A DNA stretch of 64,000 nucleotides from Lentihominibacter hominis. GTDB taxonomy: Bacteria > Bacillota > Clostridia > Peptostreptococcales > Anaerovoracaceae. Within the stretch, counting starts at the first letter, position 1, and each line of letters opens with the position of its first letter. Of the stretch, positions 16,430 to 26,092 are shown one piece after another. The position numbers were made by a program, and so were the translations under genes. A model generated the notes under the pieces. The model did not search any database and was not told the DNA's origin. It worked only from the letters and a program-made list of their open reading frames with translations. Location of the stretch: positions 372,001-436,000 of the forward strand of contig NZ_JACRTA010000002.1 in assembly GCF_014385065.1 (NCBI RefSeq), in the 5' to 3' direction.

Positions 16430-19400
16430 GAAGTCATATCTGAAAAAAATACTTATAATAGGCTCCGGTCCAATCGTCATCGGTCAGGCTGCGGAGTTTG
16501 ACTACGCAGGAACTCAGGCATGCAAAGCCATAAGAGAAGAAGGAATAGAGACGATACTTGTTAACAGCAATCCTGCGACTATAATGACAGACAAGGGTAT
16601 TGCTGATAAGGTATATATGGAGCCGCTTACAGAGGAAGCTCTTGAGCAGATTTTAGAGAAGGAAAAACCTGACGGCATGCTGGCAGGTTTCGGAGGCCAG
16701 ACCGGACTGAATCTGGCGATGGAGCTTGAGAGGAAAGGAATCCTTGAAAAACATGGAACAGCTCTGTTGGGAGTCAATAGGGAAAGTATAAGAAAAGCCG
16801 AAGATAGAGAAGAATTCAAATCTCTTATGCAGGAAATCGGAGAGCCTATCCCCAGCAGTGTTATAGCGACATCTATGGATGAGTGTTATGAATTTGTTAA
16901 GCAAGAAGGTTATCCTGTAATAATAAGACCCGCCTATACGCTGGGGGGAACAGGCGGCGGTATCGCTGAAAATAAAAAAGAATTAGAGCTTTTGTGTATG
17001 AAAGGCATGGAAAACAGCGCTATCGGCCAGATTCTGCTGGAAAAATCCGTAGCAGGGTGGAAGGAGATAGAGTATGAGGTGATAAGGGACAGCCGTGACA
17101 ACTGTATAATAATATGCAGTATGGAAAACCTTGACCCTGTCGGCGTACATACAGGTGACAGCATTGTTGTAGCTCCGACACAGACTTTAAGAGATGCTGA
17201 GTATCAGATGCTTAGAGATGCATCCATAAAAATAATCAGAAACCTCCAGATAGAAGGAGGCTGTAATGTACAGTTTGCTCTTGATCCTGATACAGGTAAG
17301 TATATAGTAATAGAAGTAAATCCGAGAGTAAGTCGTTCATCAGCGTTGGCATCTAAGGCGGCAGGATATCCGATAGCCAAGATAGCTGCCAAGATTGCTA
17401 TAGGATATAATTTAGATGAGCTCTCAAACTATGTGACACAGACGACGAGCGCATGCTTTGAGCCTACTTTAGACTATGTTGTTGTTAAATTTCCTAAATG
17501 GCCTTTCGACAAGTTCAGAACTGCTTCCAGGAAGCTGGGAACACAGATGAAAGCCACGGGAGAAGTGATGTCCATAGATAGAACATTTGAAAGTGCATTG
17601 CTGAAAGCGCTTACTTCTATAGAGATCAAATGTGATGGTCTTCATATTCCTTTTGTAACAGGGCTTGATGATGAAAAACTCATAGAAAAACTTAAAGCAT
17701 GTGATGATGAAAGAATCTTCTGTATTGCGGAAGTTATGAGAAGGAAGCTTATAGAAGTCGAAGGCCTTTATAGTTTGACAAAGATAGACAGATGGTTTCT
17801 AAATAAGATAAAGGGTATAATAGATCTGGAAGAAAAACTTCAGGAAGGACCTCTTACAAAAGAGCTGGTATATGAGGCAGAAGCCAGAGGGTTCACAGAT
17901 ACGGATATAATAACACTTTCAGGGATTTCAAGAGATGTGCTTCAGGATATAAGGGTATACAACGATATATACCCTGTATATAAGATGGTAGATACATGCG
18001 GAGGTGAATTTGACGCTCTCACCCCATATTATTATTCCTGCTATGATGAAGAAGATGAAAGTGTAAGAAGCCCTGAAGAAAAGATTTTGGTGATAGGATC
18101 CGGGCCTATAAGGATAGGTCAGGGAATAGAATTCGATTATTGCTGCGTGCAAGGAGTCTGGGCTATCAAGGAACTTGGATATGAAGCTATCATTATGAAC
18201 AACAATCCGGAGACTGTGAGTACAGATTTTGATACATCGGACAAGCTTTATTTTGAATCGCTTCATATAGATAATGTGATGAATGTAATAAAACGAGAGC
18301 GTCCATATGGTGTAATACTGCAATTTGGCGGGCAGACATCGCTGAATCTGGCAGAAAAACTTAACAGCAGAAGCATAAATATTCTGGGAACATCATATAA
18401 AAATATAGACCTGGCAGAAGACAGAGAAAAGTTCTGTGAGCTTTTGGATGATCTGGAGATAGCAGTGCCTGAGGGTGTAGCTGTGACAAATCAGGAAGAT
18501 GCCTTTGCTGCTGTGAGAAAGCTTGGTTATCCTCTGGTGGTAAGGCCATCATATGTAATTGGCGGTCGTGCTATGCAGGTAGTTTATAATGATGTGGAGC
18601 TTAAGAGATATCTTAAAGAAGCAGTGTCACTTTCTACAGAACATCCGGTGCTTATTGACCAATATATACAGGGAAAAGAGATAGAGGTTGATGCTATAGC
18701 TGACGGAGAGGATATATTAATACCGGGGATAATGGAGCACGTTGAAAGAGCAGGAGTTCATTCGGGAGACAGTATTTCCGTATATCCTAATTATTCTCTT
18801 TCCGAGGAAGTGGAAAATACGCTGCTGGATTATACAAAGAGAATCTCTAAAGCGTTAAATGTGGTAGGTCTTGTGAATATCCAGTATGCTTATGACGGGA
18901 AGAAAATCTATGTTATAGAAGTAAACCCGAGGGCTTCGCGTACAGTTCCTATTTTGAGCAAGGTAACAAGAGTGCCTATGGTAAAGCTGGCAGTAGCCGC
19001 TATGTTGGGGCATAAGCTGAAAGATAGTCAGTACGGTACAGGACTTTATAAAAAAACTGAAGAATTTGCAGTAAAGGTTCCTGTATTTTCCAGCGCAAAG
19101 TTGACAGATATGGATATAGCGCTGGGGCCTGAGATGAAATCAACAGGTGAGGTGCTGGGAATAGATAAGAATTTGGAAAAAGCAATTTATAAAGGATTCT
19201 TAGGAGCAGGAATGGATATTCCGACGGAAGGCAATATTTTTGTTACGCTTAGAGAATCAGAACAGAACACATATACGGCAGATATACTTAAAGAGTATGG
19301 AGAGGCCGGATTTAAATTGTATGCTACAGATGATACGATAGATTTCATGAATGCTCACGATATTCCGGTGGAGGCTATGAACTATGATACGGCTGAGAAA

Positions 19401-19622
19401 TGGATAATGAACCATGACAGCAGCAGCGGCGAGAATATTTCTCTCGTAATAAATCTGCCGACAGTTGCCAACAGAAAGGAAAACGACAGTTTCCCGGTAA
19501 GAAGAAAAGCCATTGAAAGAGGCATATCCGTAATGACATGTATGGATACTGCAAGAGTTTTCCTAAAAGCAATAAAACTGAAGCAGAAAGAGATCAGACT
19601 GGATTACAATACGCTGGATTGA
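16422..19622 (+). CDS. carB: Carbamoyl-phosphate synthase, large subunit
   Basis: A 1066-residue protein with the expected internal duplication: two ATP-grasp synthetase halves, each beginning with a GSGPI-IGQ-EFDY motif (about residues 12 and 557), and a C-terminal MGS-like allosteric domain (about 930-1066). It makes carbamoyl phosphate from bicarbonate, ATP and ammonia channelled from CarA, feeding pyrimidine and arginine synthesis. No pyr genes are near, while argGH occur elsewhere in the window. It overlaps carA by 8 bases, so translation is coupled. Confidence 0.97.
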   Translation: MPKKSYLKKILIIGSGPIVIGQAAEFDYAGTQACKAIREEGIETILVNSNPATIMTDKGIADKVYMEPLTEEALEQILEKEKPDGMLAGFGGQTGLNLAMELERKGILEKHGTALLGVNRESIRKAEDREEFKSLMQEIGEPIPSSVIATSMDECYEFVKQEGYPVIIRPAYTLGGTGGGIAENKKELELLCMKGMENSAIGQILLEKSVAGWKEIEYEVIRDSRDNCIIICSMENLDPVGVHTGDSIVVAPTQTLRDAEYQMLRDASIKIIRNLQIEGGCNVQFALDPDTGKYIVIEVNPRVSRSSALASKAAGYPIAKIAAKIAIGYNLDELSNYVTQTTSACFEPTLDYVVVKFPKWPFDKFRTASRKLGTQMKATGEVMSIDRTFESALLKALTSIEIKCDGLHIPFVTGLDDEKLIEKLKACDDERIFCIAEVMRRKLIEVEGLYSLTKIDRWFLNKIKGIIDLEEKLQEGPLTKELVYEAEARGFTDTDIITLSGISRDVLQDIRVYNDIYPVYKMVDTCGGEFDALTPYYYSCYDEEDESVRSPEEKILVIGSGPIRIGQGIEFDYCCVQGVWAIKELGYEAIIMNNNPETVSTDFDTSDKLYFESLHIDNVMNVIKRERPYGVILQFGGQTSLNLAEKLNSRSINILGTSYKNIDLAEDREKFCELLDDLEIAVPEGVAVTNQEDAFAAVRKLGYPLVVRPSYVIGGRAMQVVYNDVELKRYLKEAVSLSTEHPVLIDQYIQGKEIEVDAIADGEDILIPGIMEHVERAGVHSGDSISVYPNYSLSEEVENTLLDYTKRISKALNVVGLVNIQYAYDGKKIYVIEVNPRASRTVPILSKVTRVPMVKLAVAAMLGHKLKDSQYGTGLYKKTEEFAVKVPVFSSAKLTDMDIALGPEMKSTGEVLGIDKNLEKAIYKGFLGAGMDIPTEGNIFVTLRESEQNTYTADILKEYGEAGFKLYATDDTIDFMNAHDIPVEAMNYDTAEKWIMNHDSSSGENISLVINLPTVANRKENDSFPVRRKAIERGISVMTCMDTARVFLKAIKLKQKEIRLDYNTLD

Positions 19623-19742
19623 CGCTGAGGAAAAGTAACAAGAATATTTTTCGGTATTTATACTGGAAATCAACATAATTCTCTGGTATTATTAATAAGT
19701 TACTAATATACGCTTTAATAGTAGCATTGGAGGAATGAAAAA

Positions 19743-19931
19743 ATGATATTACTTTTCTTAGCATTGATATTCGGAATAGCTGTAATGATATTTATGATTG
19801 CTAGTATGATCAGAGGCAGGAATAAAGAAAACAGTAAACTGGTAAATATATTGAAAGTTATAGTTACCATTGAAGCGATCGTGTTTATAGTGATATTTGT
19901 GATAGTGATCATAAAGACGATGGCAACATGA
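19743..19931 (+). CDS. Small membrane protein, unknown function
   Basis: A 62-residue protein with two hydrophobic helices (about 2-23 and 37-58) joined by a basic loop RGRNKENSK. GGAGG lies 10 bases before ATG 19743, and a clear terminator follows, so the gene is probably real. It stands alone between carB and the TerC gene. I do not recognise a family. Confidence 0.55.
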   Translation: MILLFLALIFGIAVMIFMIASMIRGRNKENSKLVNILKVIVTIEAIVFIVIFVIVIIKTMAT

Positions 19932-19960
19932 TAAAAGTTTGAAGATTAAGAGATATAAGT

Positions 19961-19989
19961 AAAGGGCTGATGGTGAATCAGCCCTTTTT
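19961..19989 (+). terminator. Terminator after the small membrane protein gene
   Basis: AAAGGGCTGAT (19961-19971) pairs perfectly with ATCAGCCCTTT (19977-19987) and runs into T residues. The TerC gene starts 43 bases further on. Confidence 0.85.
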
Positions 19990-20031
19990 AAACGGATTTA
20001 ATCGGATATTAAATTTTGAGGAGAAGGATAG

Positions 20032-20865
20032 ATGAATGAAATAAAACATGCTATTAAATGGGTCTGCTTCTGGATGGCTATGGCTGCTTTGTGCTGTACA
20101 GCTGTATGGATGTTTATGGGAAGTAAAAGCGGGCTTGAATTTGCTGCAGGATATCTTATAGAGCTGAGTCTCAGTGTAGATAATCTGTTTGTATTCATGT
20201 CTATCTTTATGGCGTTTGGCATAAAAGAAGAAGCCCAGCACAGGGTTTTGAGCTGGGGCATAATGGGAGCAATAGTACTGAGGTTTCTGTTTATTTTCTT
20301 CGGGCTTAAGATAGTTACATCATTTGGGTGGATACTTTACATATTTGGAGCTATACTCATAATAAACGGAATAAAAATGCTTGCCGGCAAAGAGGAAGAG
20401 ATAAAGCCTCAGGACAGCAGAATCATAAAAATCGTAGGAAAGATTCTTCCAATGACTGAAGGTTTCAAAGGGAAAAAATTTATGGTTAGAGTTAAGGGGA
20501 GACGTGTTTTTACTCCACTGTTTGCGATACTTTGCCTCGTGGAATGCTCAGATATAATTTTTGCGATAGATTCAGTTCCGGCTGTATTTTCTGTTTCTAC
20601 TAATCTGCTGATTGTATATACATCAAATATATTTGCCATATTGGGACTAAGGCAGATGTATTTTGTACTGGAACATCTTCAGGAACGTTTTCAGTATGTT
20701 AAATATGGGGTTGGTATAATACTTATGTTTACAGGAATAAAGCTTCTTGCGGTGATTATTGGGCTTCATATTTCCACCGTATTATCCATCTGTATTATTT
20801 TCTTTGTGATCATATGGAGTGTAATACTGTCCATGCTGATCTCCGGCAGACAAAACAGGACATAA
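20032..20865 (+). CDS. TerC-family integral membrane protein
   Basis: A 277-residue polytopic protein with about seven or eight helices. LIELSLSVDNLFVFMSIFMAFGI (about 40-62) and LVECSDIIFAIDSVPAVFSVS (about 163-183) are the paired conserved segments of TerC/Alx/YkoY proteins, with the membrane-buried acidic residues proposed to bind metal. Members are linked to tellurite resistance, manganese export and metal loading of secreted enzymes. No yybP-ykoY manganese riboswitch is seen upstream. GGAGAAGG precedes the ATG. Confidence 0.88.
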   Translation: MNEIKHAIKWVCFWMAMAALCCTAVWMFMGSKSGLEFAAGYLIELSLSVDNLFVFMSIFMAFGIKEEAQHRVLSWGIMGAIVLRFLFIFFGLKIVTSFGWILYIFGAILIINGIKMLAGKEEEIKPQDSRIIKIVGKILPMTEGFKGKKFMVRVKGRRVFTPLFAILCLVECSDIIFAIDSVPAVFSVSTNLLIVYTSNIFAILGLRQMYFVLEHLQERFQYVKYGVGIILMFTGIKLLAVIIGLHISTVLSICIIFFVIIWSVILSMLISGRQNRT

Positions 20866-20884
20866 GAAATAATAAGTAAAAGCA

Positions 20885-21646
20885 TTATATATCACGTATG
20901 CGGAATACAGAGGTCTCCTTATCTTTACGGGCATCAGCTCTTATGCTGCGGAGTTCTACGAGAGTTTCTGTGATTTCGCTTATAATACAGGAGAGCTCTT
21001 CTTCTATAGAATAGTAAAAGAGACGATGACTTTCTTCTACATGTCCGGTATTTCTGATATCATTCATCAGAGTTTTTTCTAAAGTATTAAGAATGCCGTA
21101 AGCCGTTATTTCTATAGTGTCATTTGATATGGATACTACAGTATCTCTCGGACCGCGTCCGGATCTGAGTTTCAATATTTTTATAAAAGCTTTTCTGATG
21201 CTTTCTTCTGTTTCATTTTTTTTGTCAAATTTGAAACAGAGAGTTGTCGAAGATTGCTCTTTGTTGTATAGAATGGATTCACCTATTCTGTACAGTTTTT
21301 CTTCAAACGCTTCCATATCTATGGGTTTGACTATATAATTTTCTATATCTAAATCGACAGCTTCAAGTATTGTACTTACATCTGCGACTGATGATGTGAT
21401 TAGAAATCTGCATGATGAATTCGTTTCCCGTACTTTTTTTATCATCTCCAGACCGCCCATTCCGGGAAGAAGTATGTCTACAATAGCTATGTCCGGATTA
21501 TATTTGCTGAATAGTTCGATCCCTTTCTCGGCATTTTCGGCAAGGAGAACTTTGCCAAAACGTCTTTTCAGAAATCGTTCTATGCTTGAACGTGTATTAT
21601 CATTATCTTCGATATAAATTACTTTGAGGGTTTTAAATGTATTCAT
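20885..21646 (-). CDS. Response regulator with a C-terminal DUF2294-like domain
   Basis: A 253-residue protein. Residues 1-120 form a receiver domain: acidic IYIEDNDN, phospho-acceptor Asp in IAIVDILLPGMGG and Lys in YIVKPIDM. The second half (GRGPRDTVVSISNDTIEITAYGILNTLEKTLMND, about 155-190) resembles DUF2294, a small domain of unknown role, and not a known DNA-binding output. The upstream gene (28 bases away, same strand) is its probable kinase. The output mechanism is therefore unclear. Confidence 0.75.
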   Translation of the reverse strand: MNTFKTLKVIYIEDNDNTRSSIERFLKRRFGKVLLAENAEKGIELFSKYNPDIAIVDILLPGMGGLEMIKKVRETNSSCRFLITSSVADVSTILEAVDLDIENYIVKPIDMEAFEEKLYRIGESILYNKEQSSTTLCFKFDKKNETEESIRKAFIKILKLRSGRGPRDTVVSISNDTIEITAYGILNTLEKTLMNDIRNTGHVEESHRLFYYSIEEELSCIISEITETLVELRSIRADARKDKETSVFRIRDI

Positions 21647-21673
21647 GATTTTGTTCTGAATGACCCGGTGCGA

Positions 21674-23413
21674 TCATTCTTTCCTTTCTTTTATAGATAT
21701 GGTGAATGTCACACCATTCTTATTATTGACAAATGATATGCGCCCATTGAAATGGTTTTCTATTATCTGCTTGACCATATAGAGGCCTATACCGGTTCCT
21801 CCTTCTTTTTCTTTTGTGGAATAATACGGCAGAAAAATTTTCTCACCATCCTCTTTAGGTATGTTTTTTCCGCTGTTGAAGATATTAAGGGAGATATGTG
21901 TGGTCTCTGCTGTATTTTTGATTTCTGAAGAAATTTTTATTATACCGGGTGTTATTTTTGAGGAAATAACAGAGTCTCGGGCATTTTCCAGTATATTAAA
22001 GATACATTGTATGAATTCATTTCTGTAGTTGGTTATGGATATATCATCTGCTACATCATTTATTATATTCACCTGGTTTATTACCAGATTTTCATTCATT
22101 ATGGAAAGCGCTTTATCGACACTGTCTTTCAAAAAAAATCGCTCTTTGCGCCTGTCCGGCTTGAGAAAATCAGCAAAGTCTGTTATGGTACCGGACATGA
22201 TGGAAACATTTTCACGTATCTTGGCCTGATACTCATTGAAACGGTCAGATGTCAGCTCATCTGAATAATAATCATCCTTCATGTTGGAAATATCTATATT
22301 AATGTTGTTCAGAGGCTGTTTGCACTGATGCGCTATATTGCCTATCATTTCTCCCAGTTTTGCCTGTCGGGACTGGTTAATAAGAAGTATTTCATTTTGC
22401 TGGGCAGATTCTATGACGGGATCGTAATATCGTTTTATGAGTATGATGGTCATGATTATGATTATAAGTATTGTCATAAGCATGGTTATCATTAAAGTTC
22501 TTCGTGTTTCATTGGCGGATGTCATAACAGTTGCTGATGTTTGCGTTGTAGCTAGAATCCATCCATTATTCAGTGTCGTATATGCGGCTATATGTTTTTT
22601 ACCGTCAGAAGCCTTATACCAGATAGGAGAATTTTCAGGAAAAGATTTTTGTATCTGGGAAGAGAGTGAGGAATAATGTTTCATGGGATCTTCAATATCT
22701 TCACTTGATGCACAGTAGTTCATATTTCCGTCGAAAAGGACTATCTGACTGTCGCTGTATATTTTCATGGATTTAAGAATATCATCGATTTCAGTCATGA
22801 GCATATCAGAGCCTACTATTCCTATAAGGTTGCCGTCATAGTCATATACCGATTTAGTGTGAGTGGCCATATACTCATTCAAGGAACTTTCATAATCTAA
22901 GGCTCCCCAATATTCACCGTTTTTTATAGCATCATAGTAATAATCTACCCGTGGATTGCCTTTGATAAGCCAGCTGGGAGCAAGTGAGCGTGCGTCTATA
23001 TAATTGACAGTACCATCTTTGTAGGCATACCATACCTCTTCCATACCAGAATGAAGGTCTGGAGAAAATGTGACATATATTCCGGATATGTGTTCCGTTT
23101 TTTTCAATGAGTGTTTTATTATATCTCCTGTCTGATTCTTCAGCTGCAGGAAGGTATCGTAGTTATGAATATAATCTTTACCGGAAAATGTGACTTGGAC
23201 GGTAGAATGAAGCATGTTTATCAGATTTGACATGCTGTTGAATACCATATCCAGATCAGTTCCTGCACTTCTGATGGCATACTCTGTCTTATCTTCAGCT
23301 TCTATTTCAAAAGCTTGCTGATTTCGGAAAAGACCGATGATCTCTACAGGCAGAGCGATGAGAAGCGCACTCAGTATTATTAAAATGATTACACGTGTGA
23401 ATGGTTTTTTCAT
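21674..23413 (-). CDS. Membrane sensor histidine kinase with Cache-like sensor domain
   Basis: From ATG 23413 (GGAGA upstream on the minus strand) it has 579 residues; a longer form from 23470 is possible. A TM helix near residue 8-28 and one near 300-325 (TLMITMLMTILIIIIMTIILI) bracket an extracellular domain of about 270 residues with WYAYKDGTVNYIDAR and WGALDY patterns of double Cache sensors. The kinase core has the phospho-acceptor IGNIAHQCKQPLNNI, then EFIQCIFNILENARDS and GGTGIGLYMVKQIIE. It pairs with the response regulator at 20885. The ligand is unknown. Confidence 0.87.
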   Translation of the reverse strand: MKKPFTRVIILIILSALLIALPVEIIGLFRNQQAFEIEAEDKTEYAIRSAGTDLDMVFNSMSNLINMLHSTVQVTFSGKDYIHNYDTFLQLKNQTGDIIKHSLKKTEHISGIYVTFSPDLHSGMEEVWYAYKDGTVNYIDARSLAPSWLIKGNPRVDYYYDAIKNGEYWGALDYESSLNEYMATHTKSVYDYDGNLIGIVGSDMLMTEIDDILKSMKIYSDSQIVLFDGNMNYCASSEDIEDPMKHYSSLSSQIQKSFPENSPIWYKASDGKKHIAAYTTLNNGWILATTQTSATVMTSANETRRTLMITMLMTILIIIIMTIILIKRYYDPVIESAQQNEILLINQSRQAKLGEMIGNIAHQCKQPLNNINIDISNMKDDYYSDELTSDRFNEYQAKIRENVSIMSGTITDFADFLKPDRRKERFFLKDSVDKALSIMNENLVINQVNIINDVADDISITNYRNEFIQCIFNILENARDSVISSKITPGIIKISSEIKNTAETTHISLNIFNSGKNIPKEDGEKIFLPYYSTKEKEGGTGIGLYMVKQIIENHFNGRISFVNNKNGVTFTISIKERKE

Positions 23414-23524
23414 TTCGAGATACGTTCTCCAATCTTCTTGACAATTGCATTTCAAGATAAATGATATCATCTTTTGGAAAGTTTAACTACTGTTGTCAAT
23501 AAATTTTTAAAAATTTAAAATTTA

Positions 23525-23553
23525 TTGACATATCTAAAGATTTATAGTACTAT
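23525..23553 (+). promoter_or_regulatory. Promoter of the M28 peptidase leader
   Basis: Consensus -35 TTGACA (23525-23530), 17-base spacer, -10 TACTAT (23548-23553). The start would be near 23560, leaving a leader of about 160 bases before the peptidase ATG. Confidence 0.7.
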
Positions 23554-23658
23554 TCTTTTATGAAGGATTGCAGACTATTGTATAGGAGGCAATGCTTTAA
23601 GGTTTGGATATGAAAGTTGAGAGACTAAGAAGGAATTGCAGTTATATTGCTTTTTATG

Positions 23659-23690
23659 GATCAACGCATTGTTTTGCGTTGATCTTTTTG
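23659..23690 (+). terminator. Terminator inside the M28 peptidase leader (attenuator candidate)
   Basis: GATCAACGCA (23659-23668) pairs with TGCGTTGATC (23675-23684), followed by TTTTTGTTTTT. It lies between promoter and gene. GGCAATGC (23588-23595) can pair instead with GCATTGTT (23666-23673), which would break this stem. Confidence 0.65.
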
Positions 23691-23720
23691 TTTTTATCAT
23701 TATATTTTAAGGAGGGAAAA

Positions 23721-25955
23721 ATGAAGAAACTTTTAACCTATTTGCCGCTTACGCTTTTAATGGCGTTTGTAATGATGATGGCAACATCTTGTTCAAAGAC
23801 CAGTGATCTTTCTATGCAGGAAGATATTGACAAGATGCTGGAACTTACAGCTGATGCTACAGATGAGGCTGAAGATGTTGCCTATAAGCTGGCATATGAT
23901 GAGGAACTATGGGATGATTCCACTGGATTCAGAACGGCAGGATCTGATGCGGAACACCGAGCGGCAGATTATCTGGCAGAAGAATTTGAAAAAATAGGCC
24001 TTTCAGATGTGAAGAAAGAACCTGTAACAGTGGATAAATGGCAGTTTAATGAGGCTTATATGAATATCAGCTACAGTGATAAGAATGGACAGAAGAAAGA
24101 ACTTAATATTGATGATATGGTATCTTATGCTGCTCAGGGAACAAAACAGCTTGGCGGAGATTACAGTAGTCTTGGGATTGTTGATATGGGGACAGGTACC
24201 GAAGCGGAGTATCAGGCCTATTATGAAGAGAACGATTGTACTGATATGTCAGGGAAAATTGTTCTCGTAGGTGTAGATCAGTGGAATGAAGTTTGGATAG
24301 ACGGTCCATATATGGAAGCTGCTGTTCAAGGCGCTGAAGCGATAGTAAGTTACTCTGTTGGAGGTTATGCTCAGTATGATGAGGATACTATCAATATACA
24401 GGATATATGCGCCCCTGATATGAAGATGCCATGTACATCCATATCTAAGAATGAGGCTGAAAAGATACAGAAGATTTTAAAATCAGGAAAGAATATATCG
24501 GCAGAGCTTTATGTAGACAATGAGGTAGGAAGCCAAAACGGAACAAGCTATAATGTCACAGGAACTATAAAAGGAACAGAAAATACAGGGCAGAGGATAA
24601 TAGTTGCCGGCCACTATGATAAATATTTTTACGGATTCGAGGATGACTGCACAGCTGTAGGTCTTGCAACAGGTATAGCCAAGGCTATTATAGACTCAGG
24701 CTATCAGCCGGCAAATGATATAGTATTCATAGCCCATGGAGCTGAGGAGTGGGGACGTTTTGACACTTCCACCGATTGGGCTATAGGTTCATGGGAAATG
24801 ATTACGACAGCTCATCCCCAGTGGCAGGGAAGTACATTGGCCCTGATCAATTTTGAAATGCCAAGTGTGGATAGTTTCAACGATGTAGGTATTATGCGTA
24901 CTTCTTATGAGTTGGGGGAGATAGGAAATACACTGTTCTCATCAGGCCTTATAAATGAAGTGGATTCTTTTTATAAGGATGGTGTAGAGGTTAAAAATGA
25001 TGATCAGGAATTGCCGAGAACGGACTGCATATCATATCAGTTTAACGGGGTTCCCGCATTTATGCCAAGACAGGAGGATAAAACCGAATGGTCTCAGAAC
25101 AGATATCATACTCCTAAAGATGATGATAATGTAGATGATGACAAAGGGGATGGAGTTCACAGCAAGGAACTTCTTGAGTATCAGCTGTCTTTGTATTCGG
25201 CCCTTGCTATGTATATTGACGGAACACCTGCTCTGGCACTTGACTTCAACAGCAGATGTGATGATTTTGAAGCAGCTATAGAGGATACAGAAAAATATGC
25301 TTCAAAAGAATCAGTAGCTGCATATAAAGATGCTCTTGAAGAACTCAGAGAATCTGCACAAGAAAATCTTGCTGCGGCAAAAGATATAAATTCTGATTAT
25401 GAGAAAGCTTATAGAGAAGATGATAAGGAGGCTATGAAAGCAGCGAGAGAAAAAGGGACAGAGCACAACACTAAAGCTCTGGCTGCATTCAAATATGTTC
25501 AGGATCAGTTTATGGGGCTGGCAGATTATGGCGATATAGAACTGCATCATAAAGGACTTCAAAATAATCTTGACCTTTATACAGGAGTTGTGGATGCTAT
25601 AAGTGACGGTGAAATAACAGAAGATGACGTATGGCTTGCTTCAGAAATAAACGGATATTATGAATATTATGCTTATCTTTACAGTGATGAGGTATGTGCG
25701 CTTTCCAACGGACTGTTGATGAACGATAAAGTGGAAAGTAATTGGGGAAGCAATAAGATGACACTTGCTATAAAAGATTCGTGGAAAACAACGAAAAATA
25801 TGTATGCCAAATGGAATGAAGGTGTTACAGATCCGGCAGCTTATGAAGGATTTGCAGAAGAATATAAGGGATATATTGATATTCTGAAAGCAGATCTTCA
25901 GGAGTTTGTAAATAGTGAGACTGAGGCTATGAAACAGCTGAAGGATATGATATAA
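23721..25955 (+). CDS. Lipoprotein M28-family peptidase
   Basis: A 744-residue protein from ATG 23721, just after GGAGGG. The signal peptide MKKLLTYLPLTLLMAFVMMMATSC ends in a lipobox, so it should be anchored outside the membrane. Zinc-aminopeptidase motifs are GHYDKYFYGFEDDCTAVG (about 300), AHGAEEWGRFDTSTD (about 343) and NFEMPSVDSF (about 375), with a PA-like insert before them. The C-terminal 200 residues are helical, charged and of unknown role. It is probably a scavenging aminopeptidase, divergent from a sensor kinase gene. Confidence 0.85.
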   Translation: MKKLLTYLPLTLLMAFVMMMATSCSKTSDLSMQEDIDKMLELTADATDEAEDVAYKLAYDEELWDDSTGFRTAGSDAEHRAADYLAEEFEKIGLSDVKKEPVTVDKWQFNEAYMNISYSDKNGQKKELNIDDMVSYAAQGTKQLGGDYSSLGIVDMGTGTEAEYQAYYEENDCTDMSGKIVLVGVDQWNEVWIDGPYMEAAVQGAEAIVSYSVGGYAQYDEDTINIQDICAPDMKMPCTSISKNEAEKIQKILKSGKNISAELYVDNEVGSQNGTSYNVTGTIKGTENTGQRIIVAGHYDKYFYGFEDDCTAVGLATGIAKAIIDSGYQPANDIVFIAHGAEEWGRFDTSTDWAIGSWEMITTAHPQWQGSTLALINFEMPSVDSFNDVGIMRTSYELGEIGNTLFSSGLINEVDSFYKDGVEVKNDDQELPRTDCISYQFNGVPAFMPRQEDKTEWSQNRYHTPKDDDNVDDDKGDGVHSKELLEYQLSLYSALAMYIDGTPALALDFNSRCDDFEAAIEDTEKYASKESVAAYKDALEELRESAQENLAAAKDINSDYEKAYREDDKEAMKAAREKGTEHNTKALAAFKYVQDQFMGLADYGDIELHHKGLQNNLDLYTGVVDAISDGEITEDDVWLASEINGYYEYYAYLYSDEVCALSNGLLMNDKVESNWGSNKMTLAIKDSWKTTKNMYAKWNEGVTDPAAYEGFAEEYKGYIDILKADLQEFVNSETEAMKQLKDMI

Positions 25956-25972
25956 AAGAATAGTATATAAGA

Positions 25973-26008
25973 AAAACAGCGGACTGCTTCATAGACAGCC
26001 GCTGTTTT
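25973..26008. terminator. Terminator between convergent genes
   Basis: AAAACAGCGG (25973-25982) pairs with CCGCTGTTTT (25999-26008); T-rich on the + side and A-rich before it, so it could serve both directions. Confidence 0.7.
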
Positions 26009-26092
26009 ATCTTTCTGATGTTTATAGCGTACATAGGGGTATTGTTAAATGCAAAGTCATTCATTTTTTGAAAATAGAGTCTCTGAATTTTC

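Noticed and set aside
19623..20031. A yybP-ykoY manganese riboswitch upstream of the TerC gene
   Set aside because: The space holds a small gene and its terminator; the conserved riboswitch core is not visible.
23604..23720. A longer N-terminus for the M28 peptidase starting at TTG 23604
   Set aside because: It would read through the terminator hairpin and remove the lipoprotein signal from the N-terminus; ATG 23721 has a strong ribosome binding site.
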